From an uncultured Bacteroidota bacterium (GTDB lineage: Bacteria > Bacteroidota > Bacteroidia > Chitinophagales > Chitinophagaceae), in contig CALEZD010000042.1 of the NCBI GenBank assembly GCA_937928385.1, positions 11,984-75,983 on the forward strand: 64,000 nt of DNA. Reading direction: 5' to 3'. Below, in pieces: positions 34,295 through 42,855 of this stretch (positions are counted from its first letter, which is position 1; the number at the start of each line of letters is the position of its first letter). The notes beneath the pieces are model-generated. The model did no database searches. It was not told the DNA's origin and worked only from the letters and a program-made list of their open reading frames with translations. The translations under genes were made by a program, and so were the position numbers.

Positions 34295-35742
34295 CCTGCT
34301 TTCAATAAATCATCCCTGTGCCTTTCAAGCATAGCCAGCAGTTTATCTACATGCGTCAGATGAGTGCGGAATGACAGGCAGGCAAACCGCAATACAAACA
34401 TCCCGTTCAGCATGGTGGATGAAATAAAAATTTCACCATCCGCATGTATGGCTCCTAAGAGTTTTTTGTTGAACTCATTAGCATCACCGCTCTCCGGTAT
34501 ATACCTGTAAGCTACTACCGTTAGTTCTGGTTTACATATTATTTCAAAACCCAGTTCTGCAACCCTTTCGGTGAAATATCTTGTCAGCAGCAATTTCTCC
34601 TGCAAACAATCCCTGAATGGTTGCTCGCCATATAGCTTCAGAGGTAGCCACATTCGCAGCCCCCTGAAGTGTTTACTCAACTCAGGCGACACATCGGCCG
34701 GTGAAACGCTGTCAGTTGTCGCCGTAGTGTCCTGCATATAATGGGCATCATAAGCAAAAGCCTCTTGCAGGTGCCTCTTTTCTTTCACCAATACTATGCC
34801 CGTACCATAAGGAAGGAATAAACCTTTATGCGGGTCCAGCACTACCGAGTCTGCTTGCTCTATACTCTTCATCTTCTCTTTGTACTCATCCAGCAGCAGG
34901 AAGTACCCGCCATAAGCTGCATCTACGTGAAACCACAAGTTGTATTGCTTTGCCACAGCACTTATTGCCGCTAACGGGTCTATTGCACCTGTATCAGTGC
35001 TTCCTGCGTTGGCTACTATCATGAAAGGTTTGTACGGGCCATTTTTTTCTTCCGCTATTTGTTGTTCCAGGTCGGCAATATCCATTCTGTATTGGCCGTC
35101 TGTCTTTATGTACTTTATTTTGCAGTCCTTCAACCCCGCAATAAACAATGCTCTTCGTACACTATGATGCGCCTGTTCGGTTGTATAAACCACGCGGGTA
35201 CAATAATCTTCAGAATACCAGACCTGTTTTTCCCTCGCAGCTATGACGGCCACGAGGTTAGCTATACTGCCACCCGATGTTATATTGCCGCCAAAACCCT
35301 CATTATATCCTACCAGTTTCGCTGTCCATTCTATCAAAGCATTTTCAATACGCACCGCACCGGGTGATGCATAAAACACCCCTGCATATTTATTGGTTAT
35401 ATCAGCCAGGTAGTCGCCAAGTGCTGCGGCATATATGCCACCACCCGGTATATAACCCAGGTGCCCGCCATGTGCGGTATTGATGCCCGGTTTTTCCAAA
35501 TGCTTTTCCAACAGGTGGATAACACTGCCCATATCATTCGGGGGTGAAAAATCCGTATCACTTAATGTGTTGTCGTCCTTACCTTCCTGTATATATGTCT
35601 TTGCAGTCAGCAGTCTTTCAAGAAAAACTTCTGCATATTCCTGCACAATTGCGGAAGTTTCTTTACGTACATCTTCATCAGGTTCCAGTGTTCGTGCGGC
35701 TCTTTGCAGTTGTTGTATCTGCGCTATCAGTTCATTGTTCAT
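34291..35742 (-). CDS. PLP-dependent group II amino-acid decarboxylase
   Basis: 483 residues from ATG 35742 (MNNELIAQIQQL). The longer ORF start at 35763 is excluded because a TACATTTG promoter box lies between. Group II decarboxylase motifs: NAGSTDTGAID, the PLP-contacting HVDAAYGGYF, and the Schiff-base Lys in LDPHKGLFLPYG. Family members decarboxylate aromatic amino acids, glutamate, aspartate, diaminobutyrate or similar substrates; the specific one is not readable. It is monocistronic. Confidence 0.9.
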   Translation of the reverse strand: MNNELIAQIQQLQRAARTLEPDEDVRKETSAIVQEYAEVFLERLLTAKTYIQEGKDDNTLSDTDFSPPNDMGSVIHLLEKHLEKPGINTAHGGHLGYIPGGGIYAAALGDYLADITNKYAGVFYASPGAVRIENALIEWTAKLVGYNEGFGGNITSGGSIANLVAVIAAREKQVWYSEDYCTRVVYTTEQAHHSVRRALFIAGLKDCKIKYIKTDGQYRMDIADLEQQIAEEKNGPYKPFMIVANAGSTDTGAIDPLAAISAVAKQYNLWFHVDAAYGGYFLLLDEYKEKMKSIEQADSVVLDPHKGLFLPYGTGIVLVKEKRHLQEAFAYDAHYMQDTTATTDSVSPADVSPELSKHFRGLRMWLPLKLYGEQPFRDCLQEKLLLTRYFTERVAELGFEIICKPELTVVAYRYIPESGDANEFNKKLLGAIHADGEIFISSTMLNGMFVLRFACLSFRTHLTHVDKLLAMLERHRDDLLKAG

Positions 35743-35747
35743 GATAG

Positions 35748-35755
35748 CAAATGTA
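35748..35755 (-). promoter_or_regulatory. -7 box 5 nt before the decarboxylase ATG
   Basis: Minus-strand TACATTTG, an exact TAnnTTTG match that ends 5 nt before the ATG and predicts a leaderless mRNA. Confidence 0.55.
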
Positions 35756-35782
35756 ATAAACACCCGCTTAGGGTGGTGCCGA

Positions 35783-35815
35783 TAAAAAAAGCGGCTTCAT
35801 GTGAAGCCGCTTTTC
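35783..35815 (-). terminator. Intrinsic terminator of the rpsF-rpsR-rplI operon
   Basis: Stem AAAAGCGGCTTCA (35787-35799) / TGAAGCCGCTTTT (35802-35814) with a 2-nt loop, followed on the minus strand by seven T. It lies 21 nt after the rplI stop. Confidence 0.85.
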
Positions 35816-35835
35816 ATTACGTTCTCTTTTTCAGA

Positions 35836-36282
35836 TTATTCACCCGCCACTTCAAATTCTATTTCCAGTACGTTATCCTTACCGAAATCTATCAAAGCTT
35901 TGTGCATACCTACCTCTTTCACATCACCTACCAGTGATATGCGGCGGCGGTCTATTTCATAACCCTTTTGCTCGCGTATGGCACGTGCCAGCTGTATAGA
36001 AGTAACAGAGCCGAAAATCTTTCCGCTGGTACCTGTTTTAGCACCTATTTTCACAGGGCCTGCTTTCAGTACATCCGTTACTTTAGCTATCTCAGCTATC
36101 AATGCGTCTTCGCGTTTCTTCAGCTGCTTGCGGCGCTCTTCTAATATTTTCAGATTAGATTGGCTCGCCTCAAGTGCGAATTTCTGAGGTATTAGGTAGT
36201 TGCGGGCGTATCCCGGCTTTACTACTACCAGCTCGTGGGCTGAGCCCAGGTTGTCTACATCTTTAATTAATATGACTTGCAT
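35836..36282 (-). CDS. rplI: 50S ribosomal protein L9
   Basis: 148 residues, the usual L9 length. The N-terminal rRNA-binding domain (MQVILIKDVDNLGSAHE, VKPGYARNYLIPQKFA) is joined by a long helix (NLKILEERRKQLKKREDAL) to the C-terminal domain (KIFGSVTSIQLARAIREQ). It is the last gene of the rpsF-rpsR-rplI operon, 6 nt after rpsR, and is followed by a strong terminator. Confidence 0.97.
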   Translation of the reverse strand: MQVILIKDVDNLGSAHELVVVKPGYARNYLIPQKFALEASQSNLKILEERRKQLKKREDALIAEIAKVTDVLKAGPVKIGAKTGTSGKIFGSVTSIQLARAIREQKGYEIDRRRISLVGDVKEVGMHKALIDFGKDNVLEIEFEVAGE

Positions 36283-36288
36283 TGGTTA

Positions 36289-36555
36289 TTACTTTAAAAG
36301 GTCTGTTACATAAGGCATCAGGGACATCTGGCGTGCCTTTTTTATTGCTTGTGCTACTTTGCGCTGGTATTTCAGCGAGTTGCCCGTAATACGGCGGGGC
36401 AACATTTTACCCTGTTCGTTTACAAATTTCTTCAAAAATTCGGCGTCTTTGTAATCAATATACTTGATGCCCATTTTCTTGAAACGGCAGTATTTTTTCT
36501 GGCGATGCTCTATACGTGTAGAGGTCAGAAATTTTATATCGTTTTGTTTAGCCAT
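36289..36555 (-). CDS. rpsR: 30S ribosomal protein S18
   Basis: 88 residues. S18 signatures include YCRFKKMGIKYIDYKD, FLKKFVNEQGKMLPRRITG and KYQRKVAQAIKKARQMSLM. A single Cys (KYCRF) remains where zinc-type S18 carries four. It partners S6 in the 30S platform. It sits between rpsF (22-nt gap) and rplI (6-nt gap). Confidence 0.97.
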   Translation of the reverse strand: MAKQNDIKFLTSTRIEHRQKKYCRFKKMGIKYIDYKDAEFLKKFVNEQGKMLPRRITGNSLKYQRKVAQAIKKARQMSLMPYVTDLLK

Positions 36556-36577
36556 TGTTCAGTTCTTTTAAATGTGA

Positions 36578-36943
36578 TTAAGCGGTAACGCTTTCTTCTG
36601 CGTTAACTTTATTACGCTTTCTTGCATTGTACTGCACGGCGTATTTATCCAGTTTGGTAATCATGTGGCGCATTACAGATTCATCGCGGTTCATCTGTAT
36701 TTCCAACGTACCGTTGCTCTGCGGGTCTGCCTGGTACTCAAGCACCCAATACAGGCCGGTTGTCTTTTTGTCGATGGGGTAAGCCAGCGAGCGAAGGCCC
36801 CATGCATTTTCGTGAACGATTTTGCCACCGCTCTCTTTAATAAAATCTGCGTACTTTTTCTGAGCCGCTTTGTACTCATCTTCTGCCAATACCGGCGTGA
36901 AAATGATCATCAGCTCATAATCCTGAAGGTTTTCTGTTGCCAT
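36578..36943 (-). CDS. rpsF: 30S ribosomal protein S6
   Basis: 121 residues. The S6 ferredoxin-like fold is seen in NLQDYELMIIFTPVLAEDEY, the AWGLRSLAYPIDKKTTGLYW stretch, and IQMNRDESVMRHMITKLDKY. It is the first gene of the operon. A 97-nt leader with paired segments lies between the promoter box and the ATG, consistent with S6:S18 autoregulation. Confidence 0.97.
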   Translation of the reverse strand: MATENLQDYELMIIFTPVLAEDEYKAAQKKYADFIKESGGKIVHENAWGLRSLAYPIDKKTTGLYWVLEYQADPQSNGTLEIQMNRDESVMRHMITKLDKYAVQYNARKRNKVNAEESVTA

Positions 36944-36977
36944 AAAAATTGTTTAGTTATTAAAATTTTCCCCTCGT

Positions 36978-37027
36978 ATCCGGCAGCAACGCTGGTTATC
37001 GGCCCGGAGATGGACAAATAGCCGGAT
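36978..37027 (-). ncRNA. Candidate S6:S18 autoregulatory mRNA leader
   Basis: In the rpsF 5' leader the minus-strand segments ATCCGGC and GCCGGAT (complements of 37021-37027 and 36978-36984) pair around a 36-nt region containing a second short hairpin CAGC-GTT-GCTG and CCG triplets. S6:S18 leaders with an exposed CCG are known in many bacteria. I base this on position and pairing, not on a covariance search. Confidence 0.4.
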
Positions 37028-37040
37028 AATTTTGGGAACG

Positions 37041-37048
37041 CAAAGGTA
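37041..37048 (-). promoter_or_regulatory. -7 box of the rpsF operon
   Basis: Minus-strand TACCTTTG, an exact TAnnTTTG match giving a leader of about 97 nt before the rpsF ATG. Confidence 0.55.
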
Positions 37049-37095
37049 AGGGGATTTCCTGATTTTATGAAATCATGGCAGAGAAATATCTAATA

Positions 37096-37320
37096 TTATT
37101 GATTTTCAGTCTTTTGCACGAATAATTTCCGCCAAACAGCCCTCAAAAACAGGTACACAGGGAAAAGCAGCAATACCAGCAAAACGCCCGTAAACAGTAT
37201 TCCTGCCGCTTCTTTAAAGTCTAATGTACCGTCTGAATAGCTATCAAACATACCTACATCGACACTGATGGTCATAGGCAATGCCATAAAACGGATATGG
37301 TTGATAAACAGCTTTTTCAC
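37096..37320 (-). CDS. Small single-TM hypothetical protein
   Basis: 74 residues with one strong TM segment (AAGILFTGVLLVLLLFPVYLFL) and a basic cytosolic tail (RAVWRKLFVQK). The N-terminal part (MTISVDVGMFDSYSDG) is polar. It ends upstream of the rpsF promoter region on the same strand. No family recognised. Confidence 0.5.
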   Translation of the reverse strand: MKKLFINHIRFMALPMTISVDVGMFDSYSDGTLDFKEAAGILFTGVLLVLLLFPVYLFLRAVWRKLFVQKTENQ

Positions 37321-37355
37321 GAATAGTGCTAAGTTAGTAAAATCAGTAACCCGCT

Positions 37356-37391
37356 ACAAAAAAAACAGCCCGGCAATACTGCCGGGCTGTT
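37356..37391 (-). terminator. Intrinsic terminator of the T9SS-cargo gene
   Basis: Stem ACAGCCCGGCA (37365-37375) / TGCCGGGCTGT (37380-37390), loop ATAC, followed on the minus strand by a run of T. Confidence 0.85.
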
Positions 37392-37413
37392 ACACTATAA
37401 CAGAGAATACTTC

Positions 37414-38784
37414 TTATTGTATCGTTACCATCTGCCTGGCGGGCGCATGGCCTTTGCTCTCTACGCTCAGTATATAATTGCCGGCAGGCAAGCCTGCAAC
37501 ACTCATAGTAGCTTTTTGCATACCATTTACCTGCAAGTCCCTTACAGTCTGTCCGCTCATGCCGGTCAGCCTGATGTTGGCATCTTTCCTGTCGCCCAAT
37601 ACTATATTAATATTCGTGCTGGCGGGGTTAGGGTATATCACTACCTGTTCTTTCTTCTGCGCATCCTGCACGCCTACATTAAAGTAGTACTCCCAGTACA
37701 TATTGCGTACTAAGAACGGTGTTGGAATTTTAAAACCGCCAAAGTATACATACACCTCTATCTTAGTAGGGTTGTCATTGTTATCGTAGCTTACCTCACC
37801 TTCTCCCTGTATTTCCCAATTGCTTGTCGTGTCGTTCCATTGCGAGAAGAATACATTGGTAGGCAGGCCCTTGCTATTATTCGTCCTGGTTTCTAATTGG
37901 TCATATACCCAATCAGCAGAGTCAACATCCCATGATTTAGACAGGTAATAATTATATGCGCCATTATTATCATAACCGGTACTGTCAAAATAGTTGTTTA
38001 CCCATCCCGCTGTATCATAGTCCTGCTCCAGCGATGTGACTATCTTGTTATTACTGTAAGTATTAATCACCTGACCGGCGGTATCCCAACTGCTGCCATT
38101 CCAGCTATAACTCATGGAGTGTAACATATTACCATTGCCGTCGTAAGTATATACCGACTTATTCCACGGGTTAGGTACGCCCATTACATGGTTTACAGTA
38201 CTATCAGTCAGCAATTTGTTCTGGTTGTCAAATACCCGGAAGGTAATACCGCTTGTATCCCATTTGTTGTTCAGTCCATCCCAGTACAGGGTAGTTTCTT
38301 TTGTGATGTTGCCATTAGCATCACGCACAGCCAGGTGTTTGCTGTTGTCTTTCAGCCCGCCGCCGTTATCGTACTGCTCCAGGAATTCCATTCTCCTGTT
38401 GCTGCCATCATAGTTGCTGATGTACCTCCTGTATGGCTCCAGCCCGCCGCCGTTGTCGGTCAGCATCACCGCCGTATCATACAATATGGTACTGCTCAGC
38501 CCGTAGTCATCCACATCAATATCATCGGTGTTCAGTACAGAGCCTCTGCCATTGGAGTACTTATAAAACGCAGAGTCCGTAAGTTCCAGCGACGAGCCAT
38601 CAAAGGAGTAATCTGAAGTGGCTGCCAGCCTCCAGTAAGCGGCTGTGGTTTTGGCCCCTGCCCTCGATGATTGTACAATAGCTTTCGCTGTGGAGCCCGG
38701 TGTGTTCTTTGAGGATAATGTGGTTTGCGCCTGCATGCTGGTAGCCGCAAAGCCCATAAATAGTAGTGGTAGTATTTGTCTCAT
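37414..38784 (-). CDS. T9SS-secreted protein with YD-like repeats and type A sorting domain
   Basis: 456 residues from the ATG of MRQILPLLFMGFAATSMQAQ (signal peptide); the frame is open further upstream but the promoter at 38802-38828 excludes that. The middle (about 60-370) is made of Trp/Tyr/Asp-rich, YD-like units (YDGNGNMLHSMSYSWNGSSW, YDNNGAYNYYLSKSWDVDSA) that probably form a beta-rich surface protein. The last 75 residues are a type A T9SS CTD (VVIYPNPASTNINIV, GLPAGNYILSVESKG). It lies downstream of the cyclase array but has its own promoter and terminator. Confidence 0.85.
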   Translation of the reverse strand: MRQILPLLFMGFAATSMQAQTTLSSKNTPGSTAKAIVQSSRAGAKTTAAYWRLAATSDYSFDGSSLELTDSAFYKYSNGRGSVLNTDDIDVDDYGLSSTILYDTAVMLTDNGGGLEPYRRYISNYDGSNRRMEFLEQYDNGGGLKDNSKHLAVRDANGNITKETTLYWDGLNNKWDTSGITFRVFDNQNKLLTDSTVNHVMGVPNPWNKSVYTYDGNGNMLHSMSYSWNGSSWDTAGQVINTYSNNKIVTSLEQDYDTAGWVNNYFDSTGYDNNGAYNYYLSKSWDVDSADWVYDQLETRTNNSKGLPTNVFFSQWNDTTSNWEIQGEGEVSYDNNDNPTKIEVYVYFGGFKIPTPFLVRNMYWEYYFNVGVQDAQKKEQVVIYPNPASTNINIVLGDRKDANIRLTGMSGQTVRDLQVNGMQKATMSVAGLPAGNYILSVESKGHAPARQMVTIQ

Positions 38785-38801
38785 AAAGATGAAGTTTCGG
38801 G

Positions 38802-38828
38802 CAAAGCTATAGGGCGGTGGCCATTCAA
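38802..38828 (-). promoter_or_regulatory. Promoter of the T9SS-cargo gene
   Basis: Minus-strand TTG (complement of 38826-38828), a 16-nt spacer and TAGCTTTG (complement of 38802-38809). A 17-nt leader follows to the ATG at 38784. Confidence 0.55.
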
Positions 38829-38925
38829 AAATCAGGCGTGTAGATATAGATTTGTTAAAACTTGAATTGTGATTGTCATGTAAAACCCACATCACAGGTT
38901 TATTAACCACTGGTTACATACTTAA

Positions 38926-40812
38926 TTAGGCCTCTACAAAATACATTTTCAACATACCCTTATTTTTAGCTTCCAATTCACCACGATATATGCAGGTAAA
39001 TTTATCCTTCACTAATTCGTAAGTGGTTTGTGAGATGTTTATCTTTCCGGGTTCACCGCTGCTTTCCATACGGCTTGCTGTGTTTACAGTATCTCCCCAT
39101 ATATCGTAGGCAAACTTTTTTACACCGACTATGCCTGCTACTACAGGCCCGGTATGAATACCGATTCTTATCTCAAAGTATAATTGCCCTGCAGCTTCTT
39201 TCTCTTTCTTATATTGCATCATAAACTGCTGAACATCTATAGCAGCCTTTACGACATCTGTTGCATTGGTAGTATTAGGTGTTGGCAATCCACCGGCAGC
39301 CATATAAGCGTCACCTATAGTCTTTATCTTTTCCACTCCATGCTTCTGCATAATCAGGTCAAAAGCAGAAAAGCAATTGTTGATCTGCGCCACAAGGTCC
39401 TGCGGCGACATTTTTTCTGAAAGCTGTGTAAACCCCTTGAAGTCCGTAAACAGCACGGTTGTCTGCTCAATGAGTTTTGCCTCAGCGCCCCCTTTCTCTT
39501 TCAGCTCTTCAGCAACTTCTTCAGGCAGGATATTTAGAAGCAGTTCTTCGCTCCTTGCCTTTTCCTTTTCTACTATCGACTTTTGTTTCCTTACTTTATT
39601 TCGCTGGCGCATTACCACACCTGTAAACAACAGCAGTGCGGCCATACCTCCCAGGGTAGTATTGCGAATATTCTTTTGTATGATGACCTTCTTCTCCTGC
39701 TCAGCATTGGCTATTGCTGCTTTTTTATCATAGTCATACTGCATCTGTTGCTTCATCATGGCCTTGTCATTCTCAACTGAAAAAACGGAATCTTTCAGAA
39801 TTCTATAGGTTAGATAGTTATTATATGCAGCTTTGTAATCGCCCATTTCCACATTTGTCTGCGTTAGCATGCCATAGTAATATGCCTGCCCTTCCATGTC
39901 ACCGAGGTATCTCAAAACTTCAATAGCTTCTGTCAGGTATTTCACAGCAAGTTTCAATCTTTCAGATTTGCTACCAGGCATCAATGCACTTGGCTTTATA
40001 AGACCTAGCGAATCTTTTATACCTGCCATAACATATACTGTTCCGATATTACCCAGTATGGTGCTTCTTATGGATGTATCAGTAACCGTTTTTAATGCCT
40101 TAAAATAATAGAGCAGGGCCATCGGATAATCGTAATTGTCCCTGCTCTGATATATCCAGCCAATATTCGCAAGTGTATTTATTATATAACGTTCCAGTTG
40201 CAAAGTCTCTGCTAACTTTAGCGTCTTCATTTGATATTCTAACGCCAAATCAAATTTCAACGACGATTGATAACAGTTCCCCAGATTTCCTAATACAGGT
40301 ACCATTCTGGCAGAATCCTTTAACTGTTCAAATATTTTCAACTCTTTAGTATAGTACTCTATCGCATCGGGTGTATTATTCGAGGAATAATACACATTCC
40401 CAATCACATGCATATTAGCGGCAACACTTATGGTGTCCTGTAAAAGCTCATAAGTTTTCAGAGACTTAAAAGCACACTCAATTGACTTTGGATAATCTGA
40501 CTTTGCATAATATGATTTCGCCAAACGAAAATTTGCTTGTGCTATAGTCTTGTCCATGGAAAGTTTAGTGGCCAATTTTTCAGCTTGTGTTGCATACTTA
40601 ATGCTCCCGTCATAAACCTTCATATCATAATTGGCATCAGAAATCGCTAACAGCAGCTTTGCTTTGTTACTGTCGTTCACTTCCCTTCGCACCGGTGCAT
40701 TTAGCTCAGATACAAGTGAGTCCAATAATTCCTGTCCCTTCAATTGGGCAAAGGCCTCGCTGCTACTAACCAATAGCAGCAGGAACATCAGGATGCCGTA
40801 CGACTTTTTCAT
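38926..40812 (-). CDS. Receptor-type class III adenylyl cyclase with periplasmic TPRs (array copy 1)
   Basis: 628 residues. Signal peptide (MKKSYGILMFLLLLVSSSEAF), about seven TPR-like repeats (about 40-340), a charged helix, one TM helix (about 385-403), the linker LLLNILPEEVAEELKEKG, and a class III cyclase domain (about 453-628). Metal-binding Asp 457 (VLFTDFKGF) and Asp 501 (TIGDAY), ATP-selecting Lys 497 and Asp 570 (AYDIWGDTVN), and Asn 577/Arg 581 are all present. It should make cAMP in the cytosol under control of a periplasmic ligand or partner. It is the most divergent of the six copies in the cyclase core (FKGFTQLSEKM, AGGLPTPN) and the last in the direction of transcription. Confidence 0.9.
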   Translation of the reverse strand: MKKSYGILMFLLLLVSSSEAFAQLKGQELLDSLVSELNAPVRREVNDSNKAKLLLAISDANYDMKVYDGSIKYATQAEKLATKLSMDKTIAQANFRLAKSYYAKSDYPKSIECAFKSLKTYELLQDTISVAANMHVIGNVYYSSNNTPDAIEYYTKELKIFEQLKDSARMVPVLGNLGNCYQSSLKFDLALEYQMKTLKLAETLQLERYIINTLANIGWIYQSRDNYDYPMALLYYFKALKTVTDTSIRSTILGNIGTVYVMAGIKDSLGLIKPSALMPGSKSERLKLAVKYLTEAIEVLRYLGDMEGQAYYYGMLTQTNVEMGDYKAAYNNYLTYRILKDSVFSVENDKAMMKQQMQYDYDKKAAIANAEQEKKVIIQKNIRNTTLGGMAALLLFTGVVMRQRNKVRKQKSIVEKEKARSEELLLNILPEEVAEELKEKGGAEAKLIEQTTVLFTDFKGFTQLSEKMSPQDLVAQINNCFSAFDLIMQKHGVEKIKTIGDAYMAAGGLPTPNTTNATDVVKAAIDVQQFMMQYKKEKEAAGQLYFEIRIGIHTGPVVAGIVGVKKFAYDIWGDTVNTASRMESSGEPGKINISQTTYELVKDKFTCIYRGELEAKNKGMLKMYFVEA

Positions 40813-40867
40813 AAAAGAACATTAAAACATGAATTGGCAATAAAAGCAACTATATATTCTCAAATAA

Positions 40868-42799
40868 TTACCCTTCTACAAAATACATCTTCAACATACC
40901 CTTGTTCTTTGCTTCCAGCTCACCACGGTAGATACAGGTGAATTTATCTTGTACCAATTTGTAAGTGGTTTGAGAGATGTTTATCTTTCCTGCTTCACTG
41001 TTTTGCTCCATTCGTGCTGCTGTGTTTACGGTATCGCCCCATATATCGTAGGCAAATTTCTTTACACCTACTATACCGGCTACTACCTCTCCACTATGTA
41101 CACCTATGCGTATTTCAAATGTTTTATCACCCAGTTGTTCACGACGTTGTAACATGAATGTTTTTATCTCTTGAGCAGCCTGTACTGTTTTTTCTGCATG
41201 TCGTTCATTGGCAGTTGGCAACCCGCATACGGCTAAGTAGGCATCGCCGATAGTCTTTATTTTTTCTATACCATGCCTCTCCATGATATCGTCAAATACT
41301 TTGAAACAACTATGCAATTCTTCTACCAATGCCTGCGAACCCATACGCTCACCGGCGGTTGTAAAATTCACAAAGTCTGTAAAGAGCACAGTTACATTAT
41401 CAAACTGTTGTGCTGTTGTAGCACCACGGTCTTTTAGTTCGCTGGCAATCTCTTCGGGCAAAATGTTGTACAATAATGTTTCTGACTTGTTTTTTTCTAT
41501 GGCCAGTTTTTTATTGTTTCTGAAAACGAATATGCTAAATGCAAGCAGTAATACTGCCATCCCTATACCACTAAAAGCCATGGTGCGCTGACGTTGTAGT
41601 TTTACTGCTGTCAGCTTTTGCGCCTCAGCGTTGTGTATGCTATCAGCTATTTGTTTCTTTTCATATTCACCCTTTACTTCCAGCCTGGCCAGCTCTGCCG
41701 TATTCTCTCTGTTAAACACCGAATCTTTGTATACTATGTATTGCTCCAGTGCCTTTATTGCCGCCTTATCGTTGCCTGCTTGTCTGTTGGCAAAAAACAG
41801 GGCATGATAAGCTGTAACCAAATCATCCAACTGGTTGATGTTTTCAAATATTTTAATTCCTCTTGAATAGTATGTAATAGCTTTGCTATAATCACCCATT
41901 TCACTATATAAATACCCTGTTTTAACCAATGTATATCCAAGGCTTGTACTATCACCGCTCTTTGTCGAAAGCTGAACCGCAAGTTGGAGTGTATCCAATG
42001 CTTTTGTATATTCTTTTGACCTTATATACACACCCCCGATATTTGTAAGAGCGATTATTTCGGCTCGTTTATTTTGGTATTGATTGGCCAGCCTGAGACC
42101 TCTGCGATAGTACTCCAGGCTATGTGGTGCATCTTCTTTCTCGGTGTATACCAACCCGATATTGATCAATGCATCTATCTGTCCATACTCTATTTCCAGT
42201 CTTTCATATATGTCCAGTGCCATTTGCCAATATTCCACAGCTTTGTCCAAATCTATTTCGGCATCATAATATATTGCGCCAATTGTATTTGCTACATTTC
42301 CCATCAACCCGGAATCGGCAACTTGTGAAGCTAATTTCAGGGCTTCCAATGAAGCGTCCAGGGCTTTCGGGAATTCTCCACGTATGTCTAAAACGTTTGC
42401 AATATTGTTTAGCGCCATAGCCATACGGCTTTTATTGCCTATTTCCTGACCTACGTTAAACGACTTTTTGAGGTAAGTCAAGGCCTGGTCATAATCAGCT
42501 TCATTTTTATAAATGACACCAATAGTATTATTGGCAACGCATATCCCGTATTTCCATCCCAATCTTTCAGATAATGCCAGGGCGCGCTCAGCATAAATCC
42601 GGGCTTTGTCGCTCGCGATGTCAATAGAAGACCAGGCAATAGCGTTTAGAATTTTGGCTTTAGTAGTATCGTCTTTTAATGTCGGCAGTTCCTTTATCAA
42701 AGAGTCTGTAAGTGCCTGGCCTTTCAGCTTTTGAGCGTTCAATTGATTACTGATGCTAACGAGCAAACAGACATTAAGCAATAACAGCAATCGTTTCAT
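40868..42799 (-). CDS. Receptor-type class III adenylyl cyclase with periplasmic TPRs (array copy 2)
   Basis: 643 residues with signal peptide (KRLLLLLNVCLLVSISNQLN), TPR repeats (about 60-370; ALNNIANVLDIRGEFPKALD, LTNIGGVYIRSKEYTKALDT), coiled coil, TM (about 405-425), NILPEEIASELKDRG linker and cyclase domain from about 471. Catalytic Asp 475 and 519, Lys 515 and Asp 585 are intact. A 164-bp stretch of its cyclase domain (41214-41377) is identical base for base to copy 3, while the flanks differ. It lies 55 nt upstream of copy 1 in the same direction, so co-transcription is likely. Confidence 0.9.
   Translation of the reverse strand: MKRLLLLLNVCLLVSISNQLNAQKLKGQALTDSLIKELPTLKDDTTKAKILNAIAWSSIDIASDKARIYAERALALSERLGWKYGICVANNTIGVIYKNEADYDQALTYLKKSFNVGQEIGNKSRMAMALNNIANVLDIRGEFPKALDASLEALKLASQVADSGLMGNVANTIGAIYYDAEIDLDKAVEYWQMALDIYERLEIEYGQIDALINIGLVYTEKEDAPHSLEYYRRGLRLANQYQNKRAEIIALTNIGGVYIRSKEYTKALDTLQLAVQLSTKSGDSTSLGYTLVKTGYLYSEMGDYSKAITYYSRGIKIFENINQLDDLVTAYHALFFANRQAGNDKAAIKALEQYIVYKDSVFNRENTAELARLEVKGEYEKKQIADSIHNAEAQKLTAVKLQRQRTMAFSGIGMAVLLLAFSIFVFRNNKKLAIEKNKSETLLYNILPEEIASELKDRGATTAQQFDNVTVLFTDFVNFTTAGERMGSQALVEELHSCFKVFDDIMERHGIEKIKTIGDAYLAVCGLPTANERHAEKTVQAAQEIKTFMLQRREQLGDKTFEIRIGVHSGEVVAGIVGVKKFAYDIWGDTVNTAARMEQNSEAGKINISQTTYKLVQDKFTCIYRGELEAKNKGMLKMYFVEG
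41214..41377. repeat. 164-bp identical tract shared with 43202-43365
   Basis: Direct repeat within cyclase copies 2 and 3, compared base by base with no mismatch. It runs from the region encoding GLPT to the one encoding FTDFVNFTTAGERM. Flanking sequence diverges at once on both sides, as expected after gene conversion. Confidence 0.85.
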
Positions 42800-42855
42800 A
42801 TTAGAGACAATTTGCAGTAAGATATAAATATTATTTCAATATCTACATACGCCTT

